Source: GCA-2733415 sp964276095
Lineage (GTDB): Bacteria; Bacteroidota; Bacteroidia; Flavobacteriales; Flavobacteriaceae
Direction: 5' to 3'
DNA: 64,000 nucleotides
Assembly (NCBI GenBank): GCA_964276095.1
Contig: CAXYDR010000001.1
Span: 1,290,960 to 1,354,959 of the forward strand
This document shows, piece after piece, positions 52,282 through 60,156 of this stretch. The stretch's first letter is position 1, and each line of letters opens with the position of its first letter. A program made the position numbers and the translations under genes. The notes below the pieces were generated by a model that ran no database searches, was not told the DNA's origin, and saw only the letters and a list, made by a program, of their open reading frames with translations.

Positions 52282-53429
52282 AAATCTAAATTTAATTTTG
52301 GAATAATATTAGCCGCTTCTTTCATTTTAGAATCAATCACCCTTGCGTATATCTCTGTGGTTCTCAGTTGTTTATGCCCTAATCTTTTAGATACCGTATA
52401 TATATCAGCTCCATTTTCAAGTAGTAGTACTGCATTTGAATGTCTTGCGCTATGAAAAGTAATATGCTTTGTAATTCCTGCAAACATACACCAACGAAGT
52501 AGAATCATATTCATATGTGCGCTGTAGTGAAGATTTACAAAAACTCTTTCATTCTCTTCTTTTCTTTTGCCCAATAATTCTCTTGCTTGTTTAGAAATAT
52601 ATAAATATTCAACACCATTAGTTTTTTTCTGAGTAAAAATAACTCTGAAAATTTCATCCCCTTTTTCATCAATTCCTTCATCTCTTACTTCGCTCCATTT
52701 CATTTTATTAATATCAGACCATCTAAGCCCTGTTAAACAACTAAATAAAAATGCTGTTTTAAGTATAGGAACTCTACATTCTGTTTTTGATAAATTTTGA
52801 AGCTCATTCATAGTTAAATATTCTCTGTGAGTTTCTCCCATAGGAATACTTTTAACTTTATTTACAATATTTTCACTAAGATATCCTTCTTCAAAAGCAG
52901 CCCTTAAACAAGCTCTAAATTTATTGTAATAGGTATGTTTTGTATTTTGAGATAGAAGCGAACCTGATTTTGCTTTCGCTACTGTATGCAAGTGTTTCTG
53001 AAAACCTTTAACAAAATCAATATCAATATCGTTGAACGTAGTGGTTGGAGAGCAAAATCTTTCTATATGTTTTTGGGCTGCATCCCAATTATCATAATTA
53101 CCCTTACTTTCATAGCGCTCTTTTTTAAGGTACGTATAAAACTCTAAAAAATTAATTTTACTTTTTCTATAATTTTTAATTTTGTATTTACCTTGAATAT
53201 GATCAGCTTGTCTGATAGCTAAAATTTGATTTGCTAGCTGGAGAGTTTCTTTATTCTGTATTTTCTCTTGTGAAGTTTTTGGGTTTTGAGAAGTATAGAG
53301 TTTCAAATATTCAAATTCTCTATTATGTTTCTTAGTTCCATTAGTATCTATATAAGATCCTTTATAAAATTCTAAATATAAACTGAACTTACCGCTTTTA
53401 AGTTTTTTCTCTTTTAAACTAATTTTCAT
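52278..53429 (-). CDS. Tyrosine integrase of the element
   Basis: 383 residues. An N-terminal arm-binding domain (1-80), a SAM-like core-binding domain (about 95-185) and a catalytic domain with R236 (GLRWSD), K268/K269, H326-SAR329, H352 (LGHKQL) and nucleophile Y361 (TTEIYARV): the full tyrosine recombinase set. This is the Bacteroidota mobile-element type. It lies 182 bp from the right att repeat and is expected to target the 3' end of mnmE. Confidence 0.94.
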   Translation of the reverse strand: MKISLKEKKLKSGKFSLYLEFYKGSYIDTNGTKKHNREFEYLKLYTSQNPKTSQEKIQNKETLQLANQILAIRQADHIQGKYKIKNYRKSKINFLEFYTYLKKERYESKGNYDNWDAAQKHIERFCSPTTTFNDIDIDFVKGFQKHLHTVAKAKSGSLLSQNTKHTYYNKFRACLRAAFEEGYLSENIVNKVKSIPMGETHREYLTMNELQNLSKTECRVPILKTAFLFSCLTGLRWSDINKMKWSEVRDEGIDEKGDEIFRVIFTQKKTNGVEYLYISKQARELLGKRKEENERVFVNLHYSAHMNMILLRWCMFAGITKHITFHSARHSNAVLLLENGADIYTVSKRLGHKQLRTTEIYARVIDSKMKEAANIIPKLNLDL

Positions 53430-53610
53430 ATTAAAGGTGTATTTTAGTACACCTCAATATTGTTTTTTCTAAAAAGATGTACTTTAGAAGTAATAAAAGT
53501 ACAACTATTATCAGACAAAAGGAAAACAAAACTGAACAAAAACACCAACAACTCACTGTCTGTCAACAATAAACAGATCAAGAGAAGCTAAAGGAAAATA
53601 GAATTACTTA
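53430..53610. other. Integrase-proximal attachment arm region
   Basis: Between int and attR. It contains AGGTGTA/TACACCT (53435-53441 with 53448-53454) and GTACTTT/AAAGTAC (53479-53485 with 53496-53502), plus CTGTCTGTCAACAATAAACAG. Such repeats are candidate integrase or excisionase arm sites and the int promoter lies here as well. Confidence 0.45.
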
Positions 53611-54998
53611 CCGATACAGAAATTCCCAAAAATATGTCCTAAAATATCTTTATCTATATCGTATTCACCTGTGATATCACCAAGGTAACGAAGACACTCA
53701 CGAATATCTATAGAAAACAAATCGGTAGTAATACCAAGGTCAATACCATTTTGCACTTCCATTATACTTTCTAAAGCTTTAGATAAGGCTTCAAAATGTC
53801 TGGAGTTTGTTACGATAGTTTCATTATTACTTAAAGCCCCCGTATTTACTAATGAAGTTAATTCTTGCTTTAATTCTTCAATACCAACTTGTTGTTTTGC
53901 TACTAATGGTAATAAACTAGGTATTTCAGCCTTCAACTTATCTAATTCTGTAGTACTTAACTTATCAACTTTATTTCCTATAGTTAATAGTCGTTTATTG
54001 GGAAACTTAGTCTGTATTGTTTCTATATCCTTTTGAATAGATTCAATAGACTCTTGTGCTTTAGATGCATCAATTAAAAATAAAATCAATTGTGCTTTCT
54101 CCGCTTTTTCATATGCTATTTTAATTCCTATATTCTCTACTATGTCTTCTGTTTTTCTAATTCCTGCTGTATCAATAAATCTAAAGGCAACTCCTTCAAT
54201 TATAATTTCATCTTCTATAGCATCTCGAGTAGTTCCAGCAATCTCAGATACAATTGCTCGTTCTTCATTTAATAACGCATTAAGTAAAGTAGATTTTCCT
54301 ACGTTTGGCTCTCCGATAATAGCAACAGGAATCCCGTTTTTCATGGCATTACCGAAAGCAAATGAATCAATTAATCGTTTTAAAACAAAAGTGATTTTTG
54401 CAACTAATTCTTTGAACTTGGTTCTATCAGCAAACTCTACATCTTCACCTGAAAAATCTAGCTCTAATTCTATTAAAGCAGCAAAATCTAGTAATTGAAT
54501 ACGTAATTCTTTCAATTCATTAGTTATACCTCCACGCATTTGCTGAATAGCCATTTGGTGCGATGCAGCTGAATTAGATGCAATAACATCGGCTACAGCT
54601 TCTGCCTGACTTAAATCCATCTTGCCATTTAAGAAAGCACGCATAGTAAACTCCCCATTATTAGCCATTCTACAACCTTTGTTTAAAAAAAGTTGAATAA
54701 TTTCTTGCTGAATAAATACAGAACCATGACACGAAACTTCTACTACATTTTCTCCGGTATACGAGCGAGGATTTTTAAAAATAGAAACCAATACTTCATC
54801 TACAATGTTCGTTTCATCTACAATATGTCCTAAATGAATTGTATGGGTTGCTTGCTTTAATAAAGATTTCTCTTTTACAACAGACTTGAAGCAGCTATCA
54901 GCAATAGTGATTGCTTGTTCACCAGAAAGGCGAATAACAGAAATAGCTCCAACTCCTGATGGAGTAGCCAATGCAACAATAGTATCTTGAGGAATCAT
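53604..54998 (-). CDS. mnmE: tRNA modification GTPase MnmE
   Basis: 464 residues: an N-terminal folate-binding domain opening IPQDTIVALATPSGVGAISVIRLSG, a helical domain, and an inserted G domain with GEPNVGKSTLLNAL (P-loop), DTAGIR and NKVD. The C-terminus FCIGK carries the catalytic cysteine for C5 modification of wobble uridine with MnmG. Length is normal. The last two codons and the stop come from the inserted element, with the displaced host copy at 13317-13335. Confidence 0.97.
   Translation of the reverse strand: MIPQDTIVALATPSGVGAISVIRLSGEQAITIADSCFKSVVKEKSLLKQATHTIHLGHIVDETNIVDEVLVSIFKNPRSYTGENVVEVSCHGSVFIQQEIIQLFLNKGCRMANNGEFTMRAFLNGKMDLSQAEAVADVIASNSAASHQMAIQQMRGGITNELKELRIQLLDFAALIELELDFSGEDVEFADRTKFKELVAKITFVLKRLIDSFAFGNAMKNGIPVAIIGEPNVGKSTLLNALLNEERAIVSEIAGTTRDAIEDEIIIEGVAFRFIDTAGIRKTEDIVENIGIKIAYEKAEKAQLILFLIDASKAQESIESIQKDIETIQTKFPNKRLLTIGNKVDKLSTTELDKLKAEIPSLLPLVAKQQVGIEELKQELTSLVNTGALSNNETIVTNSRHFEALSKALESIMEVQNGIDLGITTDLFSIDIRECLRYLGDITGEYDIDKDILGHIFGNFCIGK
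53611..53622 (-). other. attR core repeat inside mnmE
   Basis: CCGATACAGAAA, identical to 13324-13335. On the minus strand it covers the codons for F-C-I-G of MnmE. The element side supplies the remaining GGT AAG TAA, so the reading frame and the sequence FCIGK are preserved after insertion. Confidence 0.85.
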
Positions 54999-55070
54999 GG
55001 TGTACTTATTTTATACAAAAATAAGTCAAAATAAATCAATCTCTCTGAAGAATAGTTATTTTATAAAAAC

Positions 55071-57599
55071 TTAAAATCCAATTGCAATATTAATTGAAAA
55101 TCGCAAACCTTCATCTCCTTTAAAAGCTTGCAGTTCTGCTTTTATTAGGTCTGCAGTTTGCAACCAAAATCCAGCTCCAAAATCTGAATATAATTGAGAT
55201 GATGCTTCGTTTTTTTGCCATACTCTTCCAACATCAAAACCTCCTAAAATTCCGAATTGAAGTGGTAACACATCTGATTTCAAATCCTTAATATGCAATT
55301 TCACGTTTGTACTAGTATAAAATAGTGATTGACCAGTAAATCTCTGGTTTCGATATCCTCTCAATCCAGTATTCCCTCCTAAATTAGCGGCTTGATAAAA
55401 TGGCACCTCTGAACCAATAACATGTTTGTATGAAATAGTTGTATCTAACATAATTTTATCTCCATACATTGGGTGAGACAAATATAAACTAGGCTGTAGC
55501 GCTACATTGGTTTTACTAGACTCATTGATATCAGCTGAAACTTTTAAATCAATTTTAGGTAGGATTATTAAGTTTTCAAATATTGATAATGAAATATTTT
55601 TATATTGATAATATCCTGATAACCCAACATAATTTTTACGTTCAAAAAAATCAACTGATGGAAAAAACAAAGTTTCAGAAGTAACAAATCTATCAGGAGT
55701 TTCATCAATTTTTATACTTTCAAAAAATAAGTTAGTAGAAAATTCATATTGAGATACTTCTTTCAATAGCCCAAATTTAACATCAAAGGTTGACATTCTA
55801 ATTCGATTATAATCTAACTTTAAATTATCATCTAAATTTTGTGTTTCGTTTCCAAAACCAAAAAAATTAGTGCTATAGTTTGGACTTTGATAACCTAGTC
55901 CACCAAAAGCATTAAAATCTTTATATACATTAGCTTTTTCTCCATAATAATTGGCTTTAAAACCTAAAGTACCTAAATACAAATTAGCAGATACTTGGTG
56001 TAATGTAGTAAAAGGGTTTTGATCAAAACCTAAAACCTTATATTCATCAAGAATACCTATAAACAAACCATCATCAGGATTGGCTCCAAACTTTGGTTTT
56101 ATGGTATTTACATTGTGTTTATACTTCTCTCTTTGATATGAAGTTATATAGTTTTCTTCAGATAAATGCAGTTTAGCTTTATCTTTTTCTACTACAAATG
56201 TTTGGTGTTTACTATCTATAATTATAATTTTTTCTCCATTCTGAATTTCATATTTATCAGAATTATTCCCTCCAATTAATTTTAATGGAATGTGTTTTTT
56301 ACTAGTTCCAGAAACCTCAAAATAATCACTCCCATCTAACCCGTAAATCCATATTTCTTCTGTATCAATTGACGAGAAATTATAACTTTTAATTGAAGTG
56401 TCTTTGCCTTCTTTTTCATTATACATCTCAATCAATGTGCCTTCTTCCACCCTTGTCACATCAATCAAATTGTTTTCATTAGTAGCTACAACTATTTTAT
56501 TAGGAGAAATTAAATTATAATATTCTGTTCCAATCTGATTTAGATTTAATATCATTTCTTTTAAAATTGAAAAGAGTTCTTCTGTTTCTGTCGATAAAAT
56601 TCCTTTGGGCAAGGATATTTCAATTTCCTTAAGCGCATCATCATCTAATAAATTTTGAATAGCTACAATTTCATTTTCCCATTGTGAGTACGGTAGACTA
56701 CTTAAAATATTCACATCAAAGCCAATGAAATTTTGGCTGCTCTTTTTAATGTTTTTTATTCTACCTGAATAAGATTCAAGATGTTTATATGATTTAACTA
56801 GTTTAGTTATTAATTTATATGTTCCATCAAAATTCATGTACTGATTTTGATACGAATTCATATAAGGGACCATTTTTTGACCAGCAGTTTCTTTCCAAAC
56901 ATACATATCTGGATTCGTATTAAAACTTCCAATAATAAAGCTCAATAATCTAAATCGCAAATAAGCATTTTTATCAATTTGAACAGCTGTATTTTTATGT
57001 AATAGCCCTAACATATTTTTTGTAGAAATCAATTCGTCATCAAATGCTACTAATTGATGTAATTGATCATTGTTTGAAACTAAAATCGGGTTATTTGTTT
57101 GCAGATTTAGTTTTGAAGCTAACTTAGAAGTAATACAACTTGAAAAAGGGTATGAAAGTAATTCTACTTCTTTCAATGATTTTTCTAACTCAGTTCCTTT
57201 TATTTCAGATATAGTATAAGATTTATTTAACTGAGTTTGTTTTAATAAATTTTCAATAGATTGAGCAATTGGTATTAATTGTTCACCTTCTTTTATTGAA
57301 TCATAAACTGGCACTTGAATGTTTCTATAAAATAAATCGCTATAATTTATTGAAGTGGAACTATAAGAAACGTTACTAGAATCTTTTTTATACACAGATA
57401 TCCATACAGAATCTATATTTTTTGATTGACTAAACCCAAAAAACGAGCAAAGAAGAAGCATGAAAACAGCAAAAACCTTGCGTTTAGGCTTGTTTTTACC
57501 CAGTAACAACTCTTTTTTTGTGTTTTTTATTTGAGTCAACCTTTTTCGTTTCAATGAGTTAGTAATTCTTTTAAATTTAAATTTTAAAATGTTTTGCAC
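55071..57599 (-). CDS. Omp85/BamA-superfamily outer membrane protein
   Basis: Up to 842 residues. A signal-peptide-like stretch KRKVFAVFMLLLCSFFGFSQS lies about 40 residues in, so the true start is uncertain; the annotated ATG overlaps the -33 box of the tRNA promoter on the other strand. The N-terminal 480 residues are unassigned. The C-terminal third is a 16-strand-type surface-antigen barrel, with GGNTGLRGYRNQRFTGQSLFYTSTN as the L6-like VRGY/F segment and the terminal strand GLRFSINIAIGF. Related flavobacterial proteins carry an N-terminal metallophosphatase, absent here. Confidence 0.78.
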   Translation of the reverse strand: MQNILKFKFKRITNSLKRKRLTQIKNTKKELLLGKNKPKRKVFAVFMLLLCSFFGFSQSKNIDSVWISVYKKDSSNVSYSSTSINYSDLFYRNIQVPVYDSIKEGEQLIPIAQSIENLLKQTQLNKSYTISEIKGTELEKSLKEVELLSYPFSSCITSKLASKLNLQTNNPILVSNNDQLHQLVAFDDELISTKNMLGLLHKNTAVQIDKNAYLRFRLLSFIIGSFNTNPDMYVWKETAGQKMVPYMNSYQNQYMNFDGTYKLITKLVKSYKHLESYSGRIKNIKKSSQNFIGFDVNILSSLPYSQWENEIVAIQNLLDDDALKEIEISLPKGILSTETEELFSILKEMILNLNQIGTEYYNLISPNKIVVATNENNLIDVTRVEEGTLIEMYNEKEGKDTSIKSYNFSSIDTEEIWIYGLDGSDYFEVSGTSKKHIPLKLIGGNNSDKYEIQNGEKIIIIDSKHQTFVVEKDKAKLHLSEENYITSYQREKYKHNVNTIKPKFGANPDDGLFIGILDEYKVLGFDQNPFTTLHQVSANLYLGTLGFKANYYGEKANVYKDFNAFGGLGYQSPNYSTNFFGFGNETQNLDDNLKLDYNRIRMSTFDVKFGLLKEVSQYEFSTNLFFESIKIDETPDRFVTSETLFFPSVDFFERKNYVGLSGYYQYKNISLSIFENLIILPKIDLKVSADINESSKTNVALQPSLYLSHPMYGDKIMLDTTISYKHVIGSEVPFYQAANLGGNTGLRGYRNQRFTGQSLFYTSTNVKLHIKDLKSDVLPLQFGILGGFDVGRVWQKNEASSQLYSDFGAGFWLQTADLIKAELQAFKGDEGLRFSINIAIGF

Positions 57600-57623
57600 A
57601 ATATAAAAACAGTGCTATATTTG
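57593..57623 (+). promoter_or_regulatory. Bacteroidota consensus promoter of tRNA-Tyr
   Basis: TTTG (57593-57596), 19 bp, TATATTTG (57616-57623): an exact match to the -33/-7 consensus of the Bacteroidota housekeeping sigma factor. It lies 23 bp before the tRNA. Confidence 0.9.
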
Positions 57624-57646
57624 CAACCGCATTAACAAATGCAAAG

Positions 57647-57729
57647 GGGGAGATTCCAGAGCGGCCAAACGGGGCGGACTGTAACTCCGCTGTCTTTCGA
57701 CTTCGTAGGTTCGAATCCTACTCTCCCCA
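57647..57729 (+). tRNA. tRNA-Tyr (GTA)
   Basis: Acceptor stem GGGGAGA (57647-57653) with TCTCCCC (57722-57728) and discriminator A. Anticodon stem GCGGA/TCCGC around loop CTGTAAC with anticodon GTA at 57681-57683. A long variable arm (class II) and a T arm GTAGG-TTCGAAT-CCTAC follow. No CCA is encoded. It is intact and not an integration site. Confidence 0.96.
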
Positions 57730-57730
57730 C

Positions 57731-57760
57731 AAAAAGCTTCAAGTTTACTTGAAGCTTTTT
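57731..57760. terminator. Bidirectional terminator after tRNA-Tyr
   Basis: AAAAAGCTTCAAGT and ACTTGAAGCTTTTT form a 14-bp stem with a 2-base centre, U-rich on both strands. It serves tRNA-Tyr and the convergent rhomboid gene. Confidence 0.88.
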
Positions 57761-57764
57761 TATT

Positions 57765-58400
57765 TTATATCTTTTTCATTTTCATTAATATAAATAACAC
57801 AATAATAGGAATTCCAATTAGTCCAGTCATTATTGGGTTATTCATTACATATTCAGCTCCTAAAAGTATCGTTAATAAATACCCTCCTATTGCTCCTCCA
57901 AAATGAGCTGTATGACCTATATTTCCTACTCGGTTTTTCATTCCATAAATAGAGTAAAATAAATACCCTACACCAAATAACCAACCTGGAATAAAAAAAT
58001 TAATAGTCATCATCGGTTCAAAAAGTATTGCTGAAAATAAGATCCCTGTTACAGCTCCACTAGCTCCAATAGCACTATAATGAGGCTCGTCTTTATGAAA
58101 ATATAACGACAATAAACTCCCTGACAATAAACTAACTATATAAATTAATATAAAATGATATCCACTTAAATAATTTATAACTATTGGCCCGAAAAAAAAC
58201 AAGGTTACCATATTAAACAATAAATGCTGCATATCAGCATGTAGGAAACCTGAACTAATATTTCTGTATTGCTCTCCTGCTTTAACAGCCCCTACATTAA
58301 ACTTAAATTTTTCAAAAAAAGTATAATCCTTAAAGCCTTTGTAGGATATTAATCCGTTTAAAGCTATGATAATAAGTAGGTAAATGTTTAATGAGCCCAT
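57765..58400 (-). CDS. Rhomboid family intramembrane serine protease
   Basis: 211 residues from ATG 58400; the longer upstream reading would cross the divergent promoter region and adds no family sequence. Six membrane segments. The catalytic serine is in GASGAVTG and the histidine in GHTAHFGGAIGG; HADMQHLLFNM in the second helix is the usual rhomboid motif. It cleaves membrane proteins within the bilayer; substrates are unknown. Confidence 0.9.
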   Translation of the reverse strand: MGSLNIYLLIIIALNGLISYKGFKDYTFFEKFKFNVGAVKAGEQYRNISSGFLHADMQHLLFNMVTLFFFGPIVINYLSGYHFILIYIVSLLSGSLLSLYFHKDEPHYSAIGASGAVTGILFSAILFEPMMTINFFIPGWLFGVGYLFYSIYGMKNRVGNIGHTAHFGGAIGGYLLTILLGAEYVMNNPIMTGLIGIPIIVLFILMKMKKI

Positions 58401-58486
58401 AAATTTGTGTTTAAATTCAAATCTACACAAATTTATTTTAGTTCTTCCATATAGAAATACATTATATTTGTCAAAATTTACGGTAA

Positions 58487-59383
58487 ATGCACTTATTAAT
58501 ATACATCTTAGTTTTCCCAATTCTTTGGGCAATATCTATCCTCCCATTTAGAATATTCTACCTGTTTTCAGACTTAGCATATGTTCTAGTTTACTATATT
58601 ATTGGCTATAGGAAAAAAGTAGTTTATGATAATTTAAAATTAGTTTTTCCCGATAAACCTGAAAAAGAGTTACTTGCTATCAGAAAAAAATTTTATAAGC
58701 ATATGTGCGACATGTTTTTAGAGATGATAAAAACAATGTCTATGTCAGAAAAAGAAATGAGAAAGCGTTTTCAAATAACTAACATCCCTTATGTTCAAGA
58801 ATTGGAAAAACGCAAAAACATTATGGTTATGGCGTCACATTATGCTAGTTGGGAATGGGGAATTATATTACAAAGAGACATTGAAGCAACTGCATTTGGG
58901 GTCTATAAGAAAATTAAAAACCCATATTTTGACAAATTAGTGCGTGACATTAGAGCTAAATACAATTCCGTATTAATAAACACAAAAGAAACAATCCCTA
59001 CAGTTTTAGGAAATCATCGTAAAGGAGTAAAAGCATTGTATGGTTTTGTAAGTGATCAATCTCCTAAACTTGACAAATCTACCTATTGGACTGATTTCAT
59101 GAATTACAATGTCCCGGTATTTACTGGTGCAGAAATGTTATCTAAAAAATGTGACTTAGCAGTTTGTTATTTCAAAGTAGAAAAATTAAAAAGAGGCTAC
59201 TATAAAGCTACTTATGTTCCTTTAGCAGAGAACCCTAAAGATTTCGAAAAATTCGAAATCACAAATTTATTTTTAAAAGAAGTCGAAAAACAATTACATG
59301 AAGCTCCTGAATATTATTTATGGACTCATAAACGTTGGAAACACAGAGGTGGAAACCCTAATAAACAAGTAAACATTAATTAG
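58487..59383 (+). CDS. Lipid A biosynthesis-type (LpxL/HtrB) acyltransferase
   Basis: 298 residues with an N-terminal membrane anchor and the acyltransferase motif HYASWE (H-x4-E), followed by GVYKKIKNPYFDKLV, SDQSP and TGAEMLSKK, as in the PF03279 family. It transfers an acyl chain to a lipid, probably lipid A, at the inner membrane. A TATATTTG box at 58463-58470, 16 bp ahead of the ATG, suits its promoter. It is followed by the aquaporin gene after one base. Confidence 0.87.
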   Translation: MHLLIYILVFPILWAISILPFRIFYLFSDLAYVLVYYIIGYRKKVVYDNLKLVFPDKPEKELLAIRKKFYKHMCDMFLEMIKTMSMSEKEMRKRFQITNIPYVQELEKRKNIMVMASHYASWEWGIILQRDIEATAFGVYKKIKNPYFDKLVRDIRAKYNSVLINTKETIPTVLGNHRKGVKALYGFVSDQSPKLDKSTYWTDFMNYNVPVFTGAEMLSKKCDLAVCYFKVEKLKRGYYKATYVPLAENPKDFEKFEITNLFLKEVEKQLHEAPEYYLWTHKRWKHRGGNPNKQVNIN

Positions 59384-59384
59384 A

Positions 59385-60047
59385 ATGAAAAAGTATATTG
59401 CTGAATTTATTGGCACATTTACACTTGTATTTTGCGGTTGTGGTGCTATTGTTACAAATGAATTCTCTCAAGGAACAGTTACACATTCAGGTATTGCATT
59501 AACTTTTGGCTTAGTTGTTATGTCATTGATTTATGCCTTTGGTGAAATTTCCGGGGCTCATTTTAATCCAGCAGTAACTATTGCATTTGCCTACGCTAGA
59601 AGGTTTCCTGTAAAAGAAGTCCCCAAGTATATTTTTGCACAGTGTATTGGCGCTATTATTGCGGCTGTGTTACTATTAATTCTATTTCCTGAAAATGAAT
59701 TTCTAGGCACAACCCTACCAAAAATTGATGTTTGGCGTGTATTTTTATTTGAAGTAATCCTTACGTTTTTCTTAATGCTAGTTATTATAAATGTTTCAAC
59801 AGGCTCTAAAGAAACAGGTGTAATGGCAGGTATTGCTATTGGAGGGGTTGTTTGGTTTGAAGCTCAATTTGCAGGACCAATAACTGGTGCTTCCATGAAT
59901 CCTGCAAGATCTATAGGGCCTGCATTAATTTCTGGACATATAGAACATTTATGGCTTTACATACTAGCTCCTATAATTGGTGCTATACTAGCTGTTTTAA
60001 GCTGTAGGCTGGTTAAAGATGACCAATGTTGCAAAGAGAGTTGTTAA
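59385..60047 (+). CDS. Aquaporin/MIP family channel
   Basis: 220 residues, six membrane segments and both half-helix motifs: HFNPAVT (about residue 65) and SMNPARS (about residue 172). The overall layout fits AqpZ-like water channels. The tail KDDQCCKESC is unusually cysteine-rich and could bind metal or form disulfides. It is co-transcribed with the acyltransferase (1-bp gap). Confidence 0.92.
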   Translation: MKKYIAEFIGTFTLVFCGCGAIVTNEFSQGTVTHSGIALTFGLVVMSLIYAFGEISGAHFNPAVTIAFAYARRFPVKEVPKYIFAQCIGAIIAAVLLLILFPENEFLGTTLPKIDVWRVFLFEVILTFFLMLVIINVSTGSKETGVMAGIAIGGVVWFEAQFAGPITGASMNPARSIGPALISGHIEHLWLYILAPIIGAILAVLSCRLVKDDQCCKESC

Positions 60048-60102
60048 GTCAATATTTCTTTATCATTCTACCCATAAATTATGTAATAAACCCTTATTAT
60101 AA

Positions 60103-60133
60103 TTTCAGCATACGCTGAGGATGTTTATATTTG
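60103..60133 (+). promoter_or_regulatory. Promoter of pheT
   Basis: TTTC (60103-60106), exactly 19 bp, TATATTTG (60126-60133). This is a one-mismatch Bacteroidota promoter. It covers the codons that would follow an ATG at 60121, so translation must start further down, at ATG 60157. Confidence 0.8.
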
Positions 60134-60156
60134 CAACCAGAAAATTTGTCACTACA

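Larger units (their letters stand above)
13324..53622. mobile_element. 40.3 kb integrative and mobilizable element in mnmE
   Basis: Bounded by the 12-bp direct repeat CCGATACAGAAA (13324-13335 and 53611-53622). The right copy is the end of mnmE. At the left copy the minus strand reads TTTCTGTATCGGAAAATGA, i.e. FCIGK-stop: the displaced original MnmE C-terminus. A tyrosine integrase gene lies 182 bp from the right repeat, followed inward by an HTH excisionase-like gene, replication-type genes, mobilization proteins, a relaxase-like protein and ParA. I see no T4SS genes, so it should be mobilizable rather than self-transmissible. The cargo is a 24 kb minus-strand defence cluster, a + strand attC-like array and a Fic gene. 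I cannot exclude accretion of two nested elements. Confidence 0.85.

Noticed and set aside
13324..53622. Self-transmissible conjugative element
   Set aside because: No TraG/VirD4 coupling protein, VirB4-like ATPase or other tra genes are visible, so only mobilization by a helper is supported.
57647..57729. tRNA-Tyr as an integration site
   Set aside because: No duplicate of its 3' end is present and the neighbouring genes are conserved chromosomal ones; the element uses mnmE.
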